From Glycomyces albidus (GTDB lineage Bacteria > Actinomycetota > Actinomycetes > Mycobacteriales > Micromonosporaceae): 64,000 nucleotides of DNA. The stretch spans positions 124,001 through 188,000 of the forward strand of contig NZ_WIAO01000006.1 in assembly GCF_009451885.1 (NCBI RefSeq), in the 5' to 3' direction. Made by a program: the position numbers and the translations under genes. The notes beneath the pieces are model-generated. The model was not told where the DNA came from, did not search any database, and worked only from the letters and a program-made list of their open reading frames with translations. Each line of letters starts with the position of its first letter. Positions within the stretch are counted from its first letter, which is position 1. Below, in pieces: positions 36,546-45,775 of the stretch.

Positions 36546-37889
36546 TTATCGACTGTCGCCGCCGATTTCAGTTGTCGGCATGGGCGAACCGATGAGGTCC
36601 GATCCGGGCGAGTCATCGTCGGAACCGCCCTCTGTGGAGCCTCCGTCGCCCTCATCCGACTCGGACATTTCAGTAGATTCCACCCCGGCGTCGGGGCTCT
36701 CCGACTCCGGCCCTTGAGGACTGGCGGACTCCTCGCCGGGAGACCCGGAGCCGCTCGGTGCCGGTTCCGTTGGGTCCGCTGAGGACTCGCCCTCGGCGGG
36801 CGCCGACGAGCCGGCCTCTTCGGACGGACCGTCCGCATCCTCCGCATTCGGGACGTCCGGGCCCGTCAGGGCCGCGAAGGCCCAGACCGCTCCGGCCGCG
36901 AGCGCGACCAGTGCCAGGGCGGCCGCCACGAACCGGCCGCGGCGAGGCGACTCCGCGGGCGCCGACTCGGCGGCGAGCATCGCGCAGAGGGCGCCGGCGC
37001 CGATCTCCGGCCGGTGGGGCGTGACGGGCGCGTAGTCGAAGGAGCGCGTCGCGTCCCGTTCGCGCAGTTCGGGTTGGATCGGGGCGGTCGCCTGCCGCGA
37101 CAGGCGCGGGGCGAGTCGGCGCAGCTCGGCGGCGACCGCGTCGAGGTCTCCGCGGGCGCGCGGGTCGAGCGACAGGAGCATCTCGACGACCTGCCACAGC
37201 TCGCCGTCGACGGCGGCCGGCTTGACGGGAATGCGGGTCAGGTGGCGCTCGACCACGTCCGTGATGGACCCGCCGCGGTAGGCGCTGTGCGCGGTCAGCG
37301 CCTCGTAGAGGACCAGCCCGAGCGCGTAGTTGTCGACCCCGGTGCTCGCCGAGTCGCCGGAGGCCACCTCCGGGGCGATGTACTCGGGGGTGCCGTGCGA
37401 GGGGGCGGTGCGGGAGGCGGCGGCGCGGGCGATCCCGAAGTCGACGAACTTGACGCCGTCGGAGCCGTGGAGCATGAGGTTGCCGGGCTTGACGTCGCTG
37501 TGGCGGTACCCGGAGCGGTGGATCGCGGCCAGGGTCTCGGCGGCGCTGGCGCACCGCAGCGCGGCCTCGGACGCCGGGAGCGGCCCGTGCACGCGCAGGT
37601 GCTCGCGCAGGTCCAGGCCCTCGATGAACTCCAGGACCACGGCGCAGACCGTCTCGGTGACGATGAAGTCCTTGACGCCCACGACGCCCGGGTGGTCGAT
37701 CGTCCGCAGGATCTCGGCCTCGGCGCGGAAGGACTCGAAGATCTCCGCCTCGTCGCGCAGCTCCTCCCGGAGCACCTTGACGGCCACCCGGTCCCCGGTG
37801 ATCCGGTCGAGCGCGCGCCACACGATGCCGACCGCGCCGCGCGCGATCTCCTGCTCGAGGACGTAGCGGTCGGCCAGAACCGTGTGCAT
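36546..37889 (-). CDS. Membrane Ser/Thr protein kinase (Pkn-like)
   Basis: 447 residues. The kinase domain covers about 1-265. The Gly loop is weak (IARGAVGIVW), and VAVKVL carries the ATP Lys. The catalytic loop is HSDVKPGN (130-137, Ser for Arg in HRD but Asp132 kept). DFG is intact in VDFGIAR, and APE follows in YIAPEVA. One transmembrane helix (FVAAALALVALAAGAVWAF) is followed by about 115 extracellular residues rich in Ser, Glu, Asp, Gly and Pro with no obvious sensor fold. It is divergent from a PP2C phosphatase gene, so the two probably form a phosphorylation/dephosphorylation pair. ATG 37889 is the natural start before LADRYVLEQEI. Confidence 0.88.
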   Translation of the reverse strand: MHTVLADRYVLEQEIARGAVGIVWRALDRITGDRVAVKVLREELRDEAEIFESFRAEAEILRTIDHPGVVGVKDFIVTETVCAVVLEFIEGLDLREHLRVHGPLPASEAALRCASAAETLAAIHRSGYRHSDVKPGNLMLHGSDGVKFVDFGIARAAASRTAPSHGTPEYIAPEVASGDSASTGVDNYALGLVLYEALTAHSAYRGGSITDVVERHLTRIPVKPAAVDGELWQVVEMLLSLDPRARGDLDAVAAELRRLAPRLSRQATAPIQPELRERDATRSFDYAPVTPHRPEIGAGALCAMLAAESAPAESPRRGRFVAAALALVALAAGAVWAFAALTGPDVPNAEDADGPSEEAGSSAPAEGESSADPTEPAPSGSGSPGEESASPQGPESESPDAGVESTEMSESDEGDGGSTEGGSDDDSPGSDLIGSPMPTTEIGGDSR

Positions 37890-38136
37890 GGCAGCTCCCG
37901 GGGGTGGCGGCGGGCGGGCTGAGTCCAGCGTAATCGGGGTGTCACCGCAGCTCAGCGGCGGGATCACAGGCTGGCACGAACGGGGGATACAGCGCCGGTC
38001 CGGCCCGGTGCCCCGACCGGGGTTCAACGGTCGCGTGCTGTGAGTGCCGGACCACTACACTTGCGCCCATGTCCCTCGAACGGCCAAGCTTTGAACAGAC
38101 AGCCGAAACTCAGTGCCGAATCAGTGGTGATCGCCT

Positions 38137-38943
38137 GTGACCGAATTGCGCTGGCGCTACGGCGCCGCCACCGACGTGGGCAAAGTCCGCGACCTGAATG
38201 AGGACTCCCACCTCGCGTCGCGGCGACTGCTCGCGGTCGCCGACGGCGTGGGGGGCGCCGCTGCGGGCGAGGTCGCCAGCGGGGTGACCATCGCCGAGGT
38301 GACGCGCCTGGCCCGCCGCTCCCCCGCCGACGCGCACGCGGAGCTGGGCGAGGTCGTCGAGGCCGCCCGCGACCGCATCCGCGCCGCGGTGGCCGAGAAC
38401 CCCGAGTCCGAGGGCATGGCGACGACGCTGACGGGCCTGTGGCTCGGCGACGACGCCGTCGACATCGTCCACATCGGGGACTCGCGCGCCTACCAGATCC
38501 GCGGCGAGGACTTCGTCCAGGTGACCGTGGACGACTCGTACGTGCAGCACCTGGTCGACGAGGGCGCCATCACGCCCGCCGAGGCCCAGGACCACCCCTA
38601 CAAGTCCGTCGTGACGCGCGTGCTCCAGGCCAACCCCGCGCCGGCGCACTTCGAGACCCGTCCCGCGCAGATCGGCGACCGGTACATGCTCTGCTCCGAC
38701 GGGCTCAGCGACGTCGTGGACGACGCCGTGATCGAGAACGTCCTCCGCGACTTCGCCGACCCTCAGGCGGCCGCGGACGAACTGGTCCGCCTGGCCCTCG
38801 AGGGCGGCGGCCCCGACAACGTCACCGTGGTCGTCGGCGACGTGTCCGAGCACCGGCCGCGCCGGCGCCGGCCCTGGATCCTCGCCGCGGCGGCCGTCGT
38901 GCTGCTCGTGGCCGCGATCGCGCTGGGGCTGTACTTCTTCTGA
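38137..38943 (+). CDS. PP2C-family Ser/Thr protein phosphatase, membrane-anchored
   Basis: 268 residues. The metal-binding motifs of PPM phosphatases are present in order: RDLNEDSHL, VADGVGG, IGDSRAY, CSDGLSDVV and GGGPDNVTVVV. A C-terminal transmembrane helix (ILAAAAVVLLVAAIALGLYFF) after RRRRP anchors the catalytic domain on the cytoplasmic side. It would remove phosphate from Ser/Thr targets, likely including those of the divergent kinase. GTG 38137 is the start; the ribosome site is weak. A strong terminator follows. Confidence 0.92.
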   Translation: MTELRWRYGAATDVGKVRDLNEDSHLASRRLLAVADGVGGAAAGEVASGVTIAEVTRLARRSPADAHAELGEVVEAARDRIRAAVAENPESEGMATTLTGLWLGDDAVDIVHIGDSRAYQIRGEDFVQVTVDDSYVQHLVDEGAITPAEAQDHPYKSVVTRVLQANPAPAHFETRPAQIGDRYMLCSDGLSDVVDDAVIENVLRDFADPQAAADELVRLALEGGGPDNVTVVVGDVSEHRPRRRRPWILAAAAVVLLVAAIALGLYFF

Positions 38944-38952
38944 GACTCGAGC

Positions 38953-38982
38953 CAGGGCCGCCCGGTCGCCCGGGCGGCCCTG
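38953..38982 (+). terminator. Hairpin terminator after PP2C gene
   Basis: A 13-bp perfect stem (CAGGGCCGCCCGG) with loop TCGC, 10 bases after the phosphatase stop codon. Confidence 0.85.
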
Positions 38983-39059
38983 TCCGCTGCCGTGCGCGCG
39001 GATCCGGCTCTCGCCGTCCCGGTGACGCGTGACCGGTGCCCGATCCGGTTCGCGCGCGC

Positions 39060-39752
39060 TCAGTCGAAGGCGAGGCCCAGGTTCGCGCCCTCGGCGCGGG
39101 CCGTGTACTCGAAGAACAGGGCGTCGTCGGCGGTCACGTTCTTGAGGTGGCCGTGGAGTTCGTAGCCGATGACGGCCACGAGGCGGTTCCAGGCCAGGAT
39201 CAGCCGGGCGGTCTCCTCGACGGTGAAGTCGCCGTCCGCGAGCAGGTCGAGCATCGCCGGCTCGATGGCGGCCGGGTCGCACACCGGGCCGGTGTAGGGC
39301 CGAAGACCGACGGAGCGCTTGGCGTCGGCGACGATGCGCGCGAGCGTGAGCGGCATCCGGGCGGCGATCTCGGTCGTGAGATGGGGGGCGGCGTAGCCGG
39401 GGACCGGGGTGCCGAACAGCAGCGCGTACTCATGGCGGTTGGCCAGGCACCAGGCGCGGACGGCGCGCCAGACCGAGAGCCAGCGCTCCTCCGGGGCGGC
39501 GTCGGGGAGGTCGCCGGCGATCGCGGCGTCGCCGATCTCGCCGTAGGACTCGACGAGGAGCGCGGTCAGGAGCTCGTCGCGGCTGGCGAAGTAGCGGTAC
39601 ACGGCCGAGGAGGCCATGCCGAGGTCGCGGGCGACCGAGCGCAGGGACAGGCCGGGGGCGCCCACGTCGCCGAGCTGGCGGCGGGCGGAGGTCAGGATCT
39701 CCTTGGTGAGCTCGGCTCGGGCGCGTTCTCTGGCGGTTCTCGGCGCGTTCAT
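39060..39752 (-). CDS. TetR-family transcriptional regulator
   Basis: 230 residues from ATG 39752. The N-terminal helix-turn-helix is LTKEILTSARRQLGDVGAPG, then LSLRSVARDLGMASSAVYRYF, a textbook TetR DNA-binding domain. The C-terminal ligand domain has the WHG-like type, with AVRAWCLANRHEYALLFGTPVP. It diverges from a membrane-protein gene. The 121-bp spacer holds matching palindromes, so it most likely represses that gene and itself until a small ligand binds. Confidence 0.9.
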   Translation of the reverse strand: MNAPRTARERARAELTKEILTSARRQLGDVGAPGLSLRSVARDLGMASSAVYRYFASRDELLTALLVESYGEIGDAAIAGDLPDAAPEERWLSVWRAVRAWCLANRHEYALLFGTPVPGYAAPHLTTEIAARMPLTLARIVADAKRSVGLRPYTGPVCDPAAIEPAMLDLLADGDFTVEETARLILAWNRLVAVIGYELHGHLKNVTADDALFFEYTARAEGANLGLAFD

Positions 39753-39772
39753 CAGGCCAGTGTACAGAAACG

Positions 39773-39785
39773 AGAGCACTGCTCT
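39773..39785. promoter_or_regulatory. TetR operator candidate, proximal
   Basis: Palindrome AGAGCA-C-TGCTCT, 21 bases before the tetR start. It shares the half-site AGAGC with the second site in the same spacer. Confidence 0.6.
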
Positions 39786-39815
39786 TGCGTTGCCGACCAG
39801 GGATGTGCAATCATT

Positions 39816-39840
39816 GCTCTCAACAGAGAGCGCCGCTCTC
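39816..39840. promoter_or_regulatory. TetR operator candidate, distal (overlapping palindromes)
   Basis: GCTCTC-aaca-GAGAGC (39816-39831) overlaps GAGAGCG-c-CGCTCTC (39826-39840), giving three half-sites in 25 bp, 34 bases before the membrane-protein start. It matches the AGAGC half-site of the proximal palindrome. Confidence 0.6.
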
Positions 39841-39873
39841 GACTTCGAGCGGCGAACCCACAAGGAGCACCCC

Positions 39874-40560
39874 GTGTCAGGCACCCCAGACCCCCGCACC
39901 GGCGCCGTCGCGTTCGGCCTCGCCGGCGTCCTGTTCGTCCTCTACGAGGCGGCCGCGCCGCGCCTCGACCAGACCACGCTCGAAGGCGCCGAGTCCTGGA
40001 CGAGCGCCGGCTGGGCCGTCGCCCACATCGCCGCGATCGTCGGGCTCATCCTCATCCCGCTCGCCTACGGGTCCCTGCGCGGCCACCTCGAAGGCACCCG
40101 CAACGAGAAGACCGCGTTCCTCGCCGCGACCGCCGGCTACATCGGATCGGCGCTGACGATCTCGTACTACGGCGCGGAGGTCTACGGCCTCAAGGCGATC
40201 GGCGAGCGCGCCGTGGCCGACGCCGACCCGACGATGACCGAGGTCGCCGACGCCTTCCGGTTCGATCCCGTCGCCATGGCGGTGTTCGCGACCGGCCTCG
40301 CGCTCATCGCGCTCGCGGCCGTCATCGCGGCGGTCGCGGTGTGGCGCTCGGGGACGCTCAACCGGTGGAGCGGCGTCCCGCTCGCCGTCCTCATGGCGAC
40401 GTACCTGCCGCAGTTCTTCCTGCCCCACGCGGGTCGGATCGCCTGGGGCGCCGCGGTGGCCGCGGCGGCGCTGTGGCTCGCGGCCGAGATGTGGCGCGCC
40501 GCCGCGAAGACGCCCGTGAAGGAGCCGCAGGCGCGGACGAAGGATCTCCAAGCGGCGTAA
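39874..40560 (+). CDS. Integral membrane protein, probable TetR target
   Basis: 228 residues with six hydrophobic helices, including AVAFGLAGVLFVLYEAAAP, AVAHIAAIVGLILIPLAYGSL, MAVFATGLALIALAAVIAAV and a final pair after FFLPHAGRIAWG. I do not recognise the family. GTG 39874 has an AAGGAG ribosome site 6 bases upstream. It is preceded by overlapping palindromes probably bound by the divergent TetR protein, so it is probably induced by the same ligand. The function could be transport or membrane protection; neither is shown. Confidence 0.75.
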   Translation: MSGTPDPRTGAVAFGLAGVLFVLYEAAAPRLDQTTLEGAESWTSAGWAVAHIAAIVGLILIPLAYGSLRGHLEGTRNEKTAFLAATAGYIGSALTISYYGAEVYGLKAIGERAVADADPTMTEVADAFRFDPVAMAVFATGLALIALAAVIAAVAVWRSGTLNRWSGVPLAVLMATYLPQFFLPHAGRIAWGAAVAAAALWLAAEMWRAAAKTPVKEPQARTKDLQAA

Positions 40561-40566
40561 TCGGAT

Positions 40567-40602
40567 ACGACGGCGGCCCCGCGATCGCGGGGCCGCCGTC
40601 GT
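40567..40602. terminator. Bidirectional terminator
   Basis: A perfect 36-base palindrome (18-bp stem, ACGACGGCGGCCCCGCGA as the left arm) between convergent membrane-protein and exopolyphosphatase genes. Confidence 0.9.
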
Positions 40603-40607
40603 TCGTC

Positions 40608-41531
40608 CTAAGCAGACAGTGCGATGCCGTCGAGGATGTCGTGCTCGCTGATGAGGACCGAGTCGATCCCGCTGCGCTCCATGACGGTGCGCAGCACCAG
40701 CGCGCCGCCGACGATGACGTCGGCCCGGCCCGGATGCATCACCGGGATCGCGAGCCGCGCGGCGTGGTCGGCCGCGGCCAGGTCGGCGGTCACCTTCGCG
40801 ACCTGCTCGTACGAGAGGCGGCTGCCGTCGATCGCGTCCGCGTCGTAGGCCGGCAGGCCCAGGGCGATCCCGGCGATCGTCGTCGCGGTCCCGGCGACGG
40901 CCACGAGCTCGGTGGCGTCACGGTCGGCGTCGGCGACGGCGAGCCCGCGGTCGACGAGGGCGGTGACGTCGGCGACCGCGGCGTCGATCTCGTCAGGGCG
41001 CGGCGGGTCGGAGCGGAGGTGCCGCTCGGTCATGCGCACGCAGCCGACGTCCATGGAGATCGCGGCGAGCACCTCGGAGCCGGTGCCGCGCACGAACTCG
41101 GTGGAGCCGCCGCCGATGTCGATGAGCATCCGCTGCCCGGCGTGGGCGGGCAGGGTGGCGACCGCGCCGGTGAAGGAGAGCCGGGCCTCTTCGTCGCCGG
41201 TGATGACCTCGGGGGCCTGGCCGAGGACGGTCTCGACCATGGCCGTGAAGTCGTCGGCGTTCGCGGCGTCGCGGCTGGCGGAGGTGGCGACCATGCGGAC
41301 CGCTTCGGCGCCTTCTCTGCGGATCTGCGCGGTGTAGTCGGCGAGGGCGGTGCGGGTGCGCTCCAGGGCGGCGTCGGCGAGGCGCCCGGTCCGGTCGACG
41401 CCTTCGCCGAGGCGCACGACCTCCATGCGGCGCACGACGTCGCGGAGGCGGCCGTCGTCGCCGATGTCGGCGATGAGCAGGCGGATCGAGTTGGTGCCGC
41501 AGTCGATGCCGGCGACGCGCCGGGTGCTCAT
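40608..41531 (-). CDS. ppx: Ppx/GppA family exopolyphosphatase
   Basis: 307 residues of the actin-like ATPase fold. The phosphate-1 loop GIDCGTNSIRLLI is at the N-terminus, STSASRDA and DIGGGSTEFV (phosphate-2) in the middle, and GTATTIAGI later. The enzyme shortens inorganic polyphosphate or hydrolyses pppGpp. The short length (about 300) matches the mycobacterial Ppx1/Ppx2 class rather than E. coli Ppx. ATG overlaps the TGA of the DUF501 gene (ATGA). The order eno, ftsB, DUF501, ppx is conserved in actinobacteria. Confidence 0.92.
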   Translation of the reverse strand: MSTRRVAGIDCGTNSIRLLIADIGDDGRLRDVVRRMEVVRLGEGVDRTGRLADAALERTRTALADYTAQIRREGAEAVRMVATSASRDAANADDFTAMVETVLGQAPEVITGDEEARLSFTGAVATLPAHAGQRMLIDIGGGSTEFVRGTGSEVLAAISMDVGCVRMTERHLRSDPPRPDEIDAAVADVTALVDRGLAVADADRDATELVAVAGTATTIAGIALGLPAYDADAIDGSRLSYEQVAKVTADLAAADHAARLAIPVMHPGRADVIVGGALVLRTVMERSGIDSVLISEHDILDGIALSA

Positions 41532-42058
41532 TCGCTCTCCTCGCGGTGTGCGCAGCTTGCGTTCCGCCACCACTCGGGCAGCATCTCGATGGCCTCGTCG
41601 CCGATCGGGCTCACGCCGGGCCCGGCTGCGAGCGCGTGGCCGACGAGGGCGTGCAGGCATTTGACGCGGTCGGGCAGGCCCCCGGCGGAGACCCCGGCGA
41701 TCTCGGGGACGTCGCCGAGACGGGCCCGGCGGGCCAGGTAGTCCTCGTGGGCGCGCCGGTGGTGCGCGGCCAGTTCGGGGTCGGCGGCGAGCCGTTCGTT
41801 CATGTCCTTCATGACGCCGCCGCCTTCGAGGCGGCCGATGGCGGACGCGGCCTTGGGGCAGGTCAGGTAGTACGTGGTGGGGAACGGCGAGCCGTCGGGC
41901 AGGCGCGGTTCGGTCTCGACGACGGCCGGCTGGCCGCAGGGGCAGCGCCAGGCGACGGCGTGGGCGCCGCGGATGGGGCGTCCGAGCTGCGCGGAGACGG
42001 CGGCCGCGTCGGCCTCGGTCACCGCTTGGGGCGCTTGGGGCCACGCTTCCGGCTTCAC
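41528..42058 (-). CDS. DUF501 domain protein
   Basis: 176 residues from GTG 42058, with GGAG 7 bases upstream inside the end of ftsB. The DUF501 core is AVAWRCPCGQPAVVETEPRL, then FPTTYYLTCP, LEGGGVMKDMN and DRVKCLHALVGHALA. Conserved Cys and His residues suggest a bound metal, but no biochemical role is known. It lies 4 bp after ftsB and overlaps ppx by ATGA, so all three are coupled. Confidence 0.88.
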   Translation of the reverse strand: MKPEAWPQAPQAVTEADAAAVSAQLGRPIRGAHAVAWRCPCGQPAVVETEPRLPDGSPFPTTYYLTCPKAASAIGRLEGGGVMKDMNERLAADPELAAHHRRAHEDYLARRARLGDVPEIAGVSAGGLPDRVKCLHALVGHALAAGPGVSPIGDEAIEMLPEWWRNASCAHREESE

Positions 42059-42062
42059 TGCA

Positions 42063-42590
42063 TCACTCCGCTGGTTCCTCGGTTTCCTCTGGGTCGAGCT
42101 GGTCGGCGTCTTCAAAGGTAGCGGTCAGCTCGTCGTACCAGGCCTGGTCGGAGGCGGTCTCGTCGTCCTCGTCACCGGTGTGCCTTGGTTCGTCCTCGTC
42201 GATGACGATGACGAGGTCCTCGCCCGGGGGGACGAGCAGGAGGCTGGAGCGGATCTGCGCCTCGACGTACTCGGGGTCCTCCCATTTGAGGCGCTCGGCC
42301 TCGAGCTCCTCGATGCGCTCCATCTGCGCGGACTGCTCGGCTTCGAGGCGGTTGATCTCGATGCGCTGCTCGATGTAGGTGCGCAGCGGGTACGCGTATG
42401 CGAGGGCGAGCGCGGAGAGGACGAGTGCGAGGACGGCGGCGCGGCGCGAGACCTTCCGGGCGGGGCGGTAGCGGACCCGCTTGACCTCGGCCCGGCCGGC
42501 GGCGCCGGGCGCGGGGCGCCGGGCGGCGCGGGTGCGGCCGGGACCGGTGGATCGTCCTCCGGGGCGGCTGGGTCGGCGGCTCGCGTTCAC
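42063..42590 (-). CDS. ftsB: Septum formation initiator (FtsB/DivIC-like)
   Basis: 175 residues. A basic, Pro/Arg-rich cytoplasmic tail (about 1-48) leads to one transmembrane helix (AAVLALVLSALALAYAYPL) and an extracytoplasmic coiled coil (IEQRIEINRLEAEQSAQMERI). The conserved LKWEDPEYVEAQIRSSLLLVPPGE block, typical of actinobacterial FtsB, follows, and the tail is acidic. FtsB joins FtsL and FtsQ in the divisome. GTG 42590 is used. A hairpin 43 bp upstream separates it from eno, so it probably has its own promoter. Confidence 0.9.
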   Translation of the reverse strand: MNASRRPSRPGGRSTGPGRTRAARRPAPGAAGRAEVKRVRYRPARKVSRRAAVLALVLSALALAYAYPLRTYIEQRIEINRLEAEQSAQMERIEELEAERLKWEDPEYVEAQIRSSLLLVPPGEDLVIVIDEDEPRHTGDEDDETASDQAWYDELTATFEDADQLDPEETEEPAE

Positions 42591-42632
42591 GGGCCCCAGC
42601 CTAGTCGATGCCGCCGGGGGCCGCTGCGTTCG

Positions 42633-42664
42633 AAGGCCCCCGCGCCACGGGGCGCGGGGGCCTT
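42633..42664 (-). terminator. Hairpin terminator downstream of eno
   Basis: A perfect 14-bp stem AAGGCCCCCGCGCC / GGCGCGGGGGCCTT with a 4-base loop, about 330 bases past the eno stop. Confidence 0.8.
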
Positions 42665-42670
42665 GCGATC

Positions 42671-42695
42671 CGCTTCAGCTCTCCTTCAGGTTCGC
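42671..42695 (-). repeat. 25-bp direct repeat, copy A
   Basis: CGCTTCAGCTCT-CCTTCAGGTTCGC. It is identical to copy B at 42771 except for one base (42682), with start positions exactly 100 bp apart. Confidence 0.8.
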
Positions 42696-42770
42696 GCCGC
42701 TGCGGTTGCGACCGGGGGCCCTTTCCCAGCCGGAGGCCGTGCCTCCGGTGTGCGTCCGGACCGGTTGCGC

Positions 42771-42795
42771 CGCTTCAGCTCCCCTTCAGGTTCGC
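42771..42795 (-). repeat. 25-bp direct repeat, copy B
   Basis: CGCTTCAGCTCC-CCTTCAGGTTCGC. Its reverse complement shares the CTGAAGGGGA plus CTGAAGC layout with the element at 21536-21554. Confidence 0.8.
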
Positions 42796-42873
42796 CGAGC
42801 TACGGTCGTGCTCGCCGAACCTCGGCGGTGATGCCGCAATCGACGCCGTGAACCCGCGAAGCTGCCGCCTCAC

Positions 42874-44613
<1,740 letters not shown>

Positions 44614-45246
44614 ATGATCGTGCAGAACCCTCTTCGCCGCTGCGCCGTGCTCGGCGCGGCGGCGCTGCTGGCGCTCGCCGGCTGCTCCCTCAGAGGAGGA
44701 ACCGAGGAGCCGGCTTCGGAGGACCAGGCCGCGCTCACGGAACTGAGCGAGCGCCTGGCCGCCGGAGAGGACCACGCCTACACCGCCGAGTACCTCATGG
44801 AGGACTCGGAGGAGGCGCTCCTCGTGGCCGTCGACCCCGAGGCCGAGACGGCCGCGGTCGTCGTCGGCGACCGCCCCTCCCTGTGGTCGGGCGGGGACGG
44901 CACCGAGCTCACCGTCTGGCTCGGGCAGAAGCTGGAAGGCATGCTGCCGACCGAGGACGACGTCGCGGCCTGGCTCGCCGCCGCCGCGGCCGACGCCGCC
45001 GCCAGCGCCGAGTTCTCCGACACCACCCTCGCCGGGGAACTCGCCGACTGCGTGGACGTCCAGGGCGCCGCGGACGCCCCCGTCGGCTCGTTCGAAGTGT
45101 GCGTGACCACGGTCGGCGTCATCGCCAGCATCACCGCCAAGGTCGGGGACACCGCGTACACCGCGAAGCTCGTGAACTACCACGACGGGGTCGACACCGC
45201 CTGGCTCGACGACATCACCGGACAAGCGAACACGAGCAACCAGTGA
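44614..45246 (+). CDS. Hypothetical lipoprotein
   Basis: 210 residues. The signal peptide RRCAVLGAAALLALAGC ends at lipobox Cys24, after which the chain should be lipid-anchored outside the membrane. The mature part has an acidic linker (EEPASEDQAALTELSERL) and an alpha/beta domain with two Cys (LADCVDVQG and FEVCVTTVG), about 30 residues apart, that may form a disulfide. I do not recognise the family. It is monocistronic between eno and tRNA-Glu. Confidence 0.75.
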   Translation: MIVQNPLRRCAVLGAAALLALAGCSLRGGTEEPASEDQAALTELSERLAAGEDHAYTAEYLMEDSEEALLVAVDPEAETAAVVVGDRPSLWSGGDGTELTVWLGQKLEGMLPTEDDVAAWLAAAAADAAASAEFSDTTLAGELADCVDVQGAADAPVGSFEVCVTTVGVIASITAKVGDTAYTAKLVNYHDGVDTAWLDDITGQANTSNQ

Positions 45247-45473
45247 GAATCACCCCTTGTCCGTGACCGCCACGCGTTAGAGTCACTCGGCGGGCCGGGG
45301 ACCGGGCGCTACGGGGGTGCACCTCAAGAGGTGCCGGCCCGACCCGGCCCGCCACTCCCGACCAGGCGCCCGACGTACGCCACATCACATGCGACATCCC
45401 GCTTGTGCACCCCCGGCGAGTACCGTGTAATGTTGTCGTCGTTGCCGCGGCAAGCCCGCGAAAACAAAGGCAA

Positions 45474-45546
45474 GCTCCCGTCGTCCAGGGGCCTAGGACG
45501 CCGCCCTCTCAAGGCGGAAACGGCGGTTCGAATCCGCTCGGGAGTA
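45474..45546 (+). tRNA. tRNA-Glu (anticodon CTC)
   Basis: 73 nt without encoded CCA. Acceptor stem GCTCCCG pairs with CGGGAGT (one G-U), discriminator A. The anticodon arm is CCGCC-CTCTCAA-GGCGG with anticodon CTC reading GAG. The T arm contains GGTTCGAATCC. GAG is a heavily used Glu codon in this genome. A terminator with a T-run follows. Confidence 0.95.
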
Positions 45547-45561
45547 CATAGAGATACGCAC

Positions 45562-45591
45562 CTCAGGGGTCGACTTCGGTCGGCCCCTGAG
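45562..45591 (+). terminator. Terminator of tRNA-Glu
   Basis: CTCAGGGG-TCGAC-TTCG-GTCG-G-CCCCTGAG forms a 13-bp stem with one U-G pair and a UUCG tetraloop, followed by TTTT. It is the only canonical hairpin plus T-run in the window. Confidence 0.9.
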
Positions 45592-45775
45592 TTTTGTCGT
45601 GGGTGCCTTCGGGCGCTCGGGCCGGAGGGCGATTCCTCAGGGTGCTGCGGCCGGTGGTCGGCGCGGCCGGCGTTTCGAGGGCGATGAACGACCCGAGGGT
45701 CGGTGAGGTCGTGCGGGCCCGGGCGACGGGGTCGCACCGCCCGGATCGGCGGGTTCACATTGCGCCGCCTGCGGC

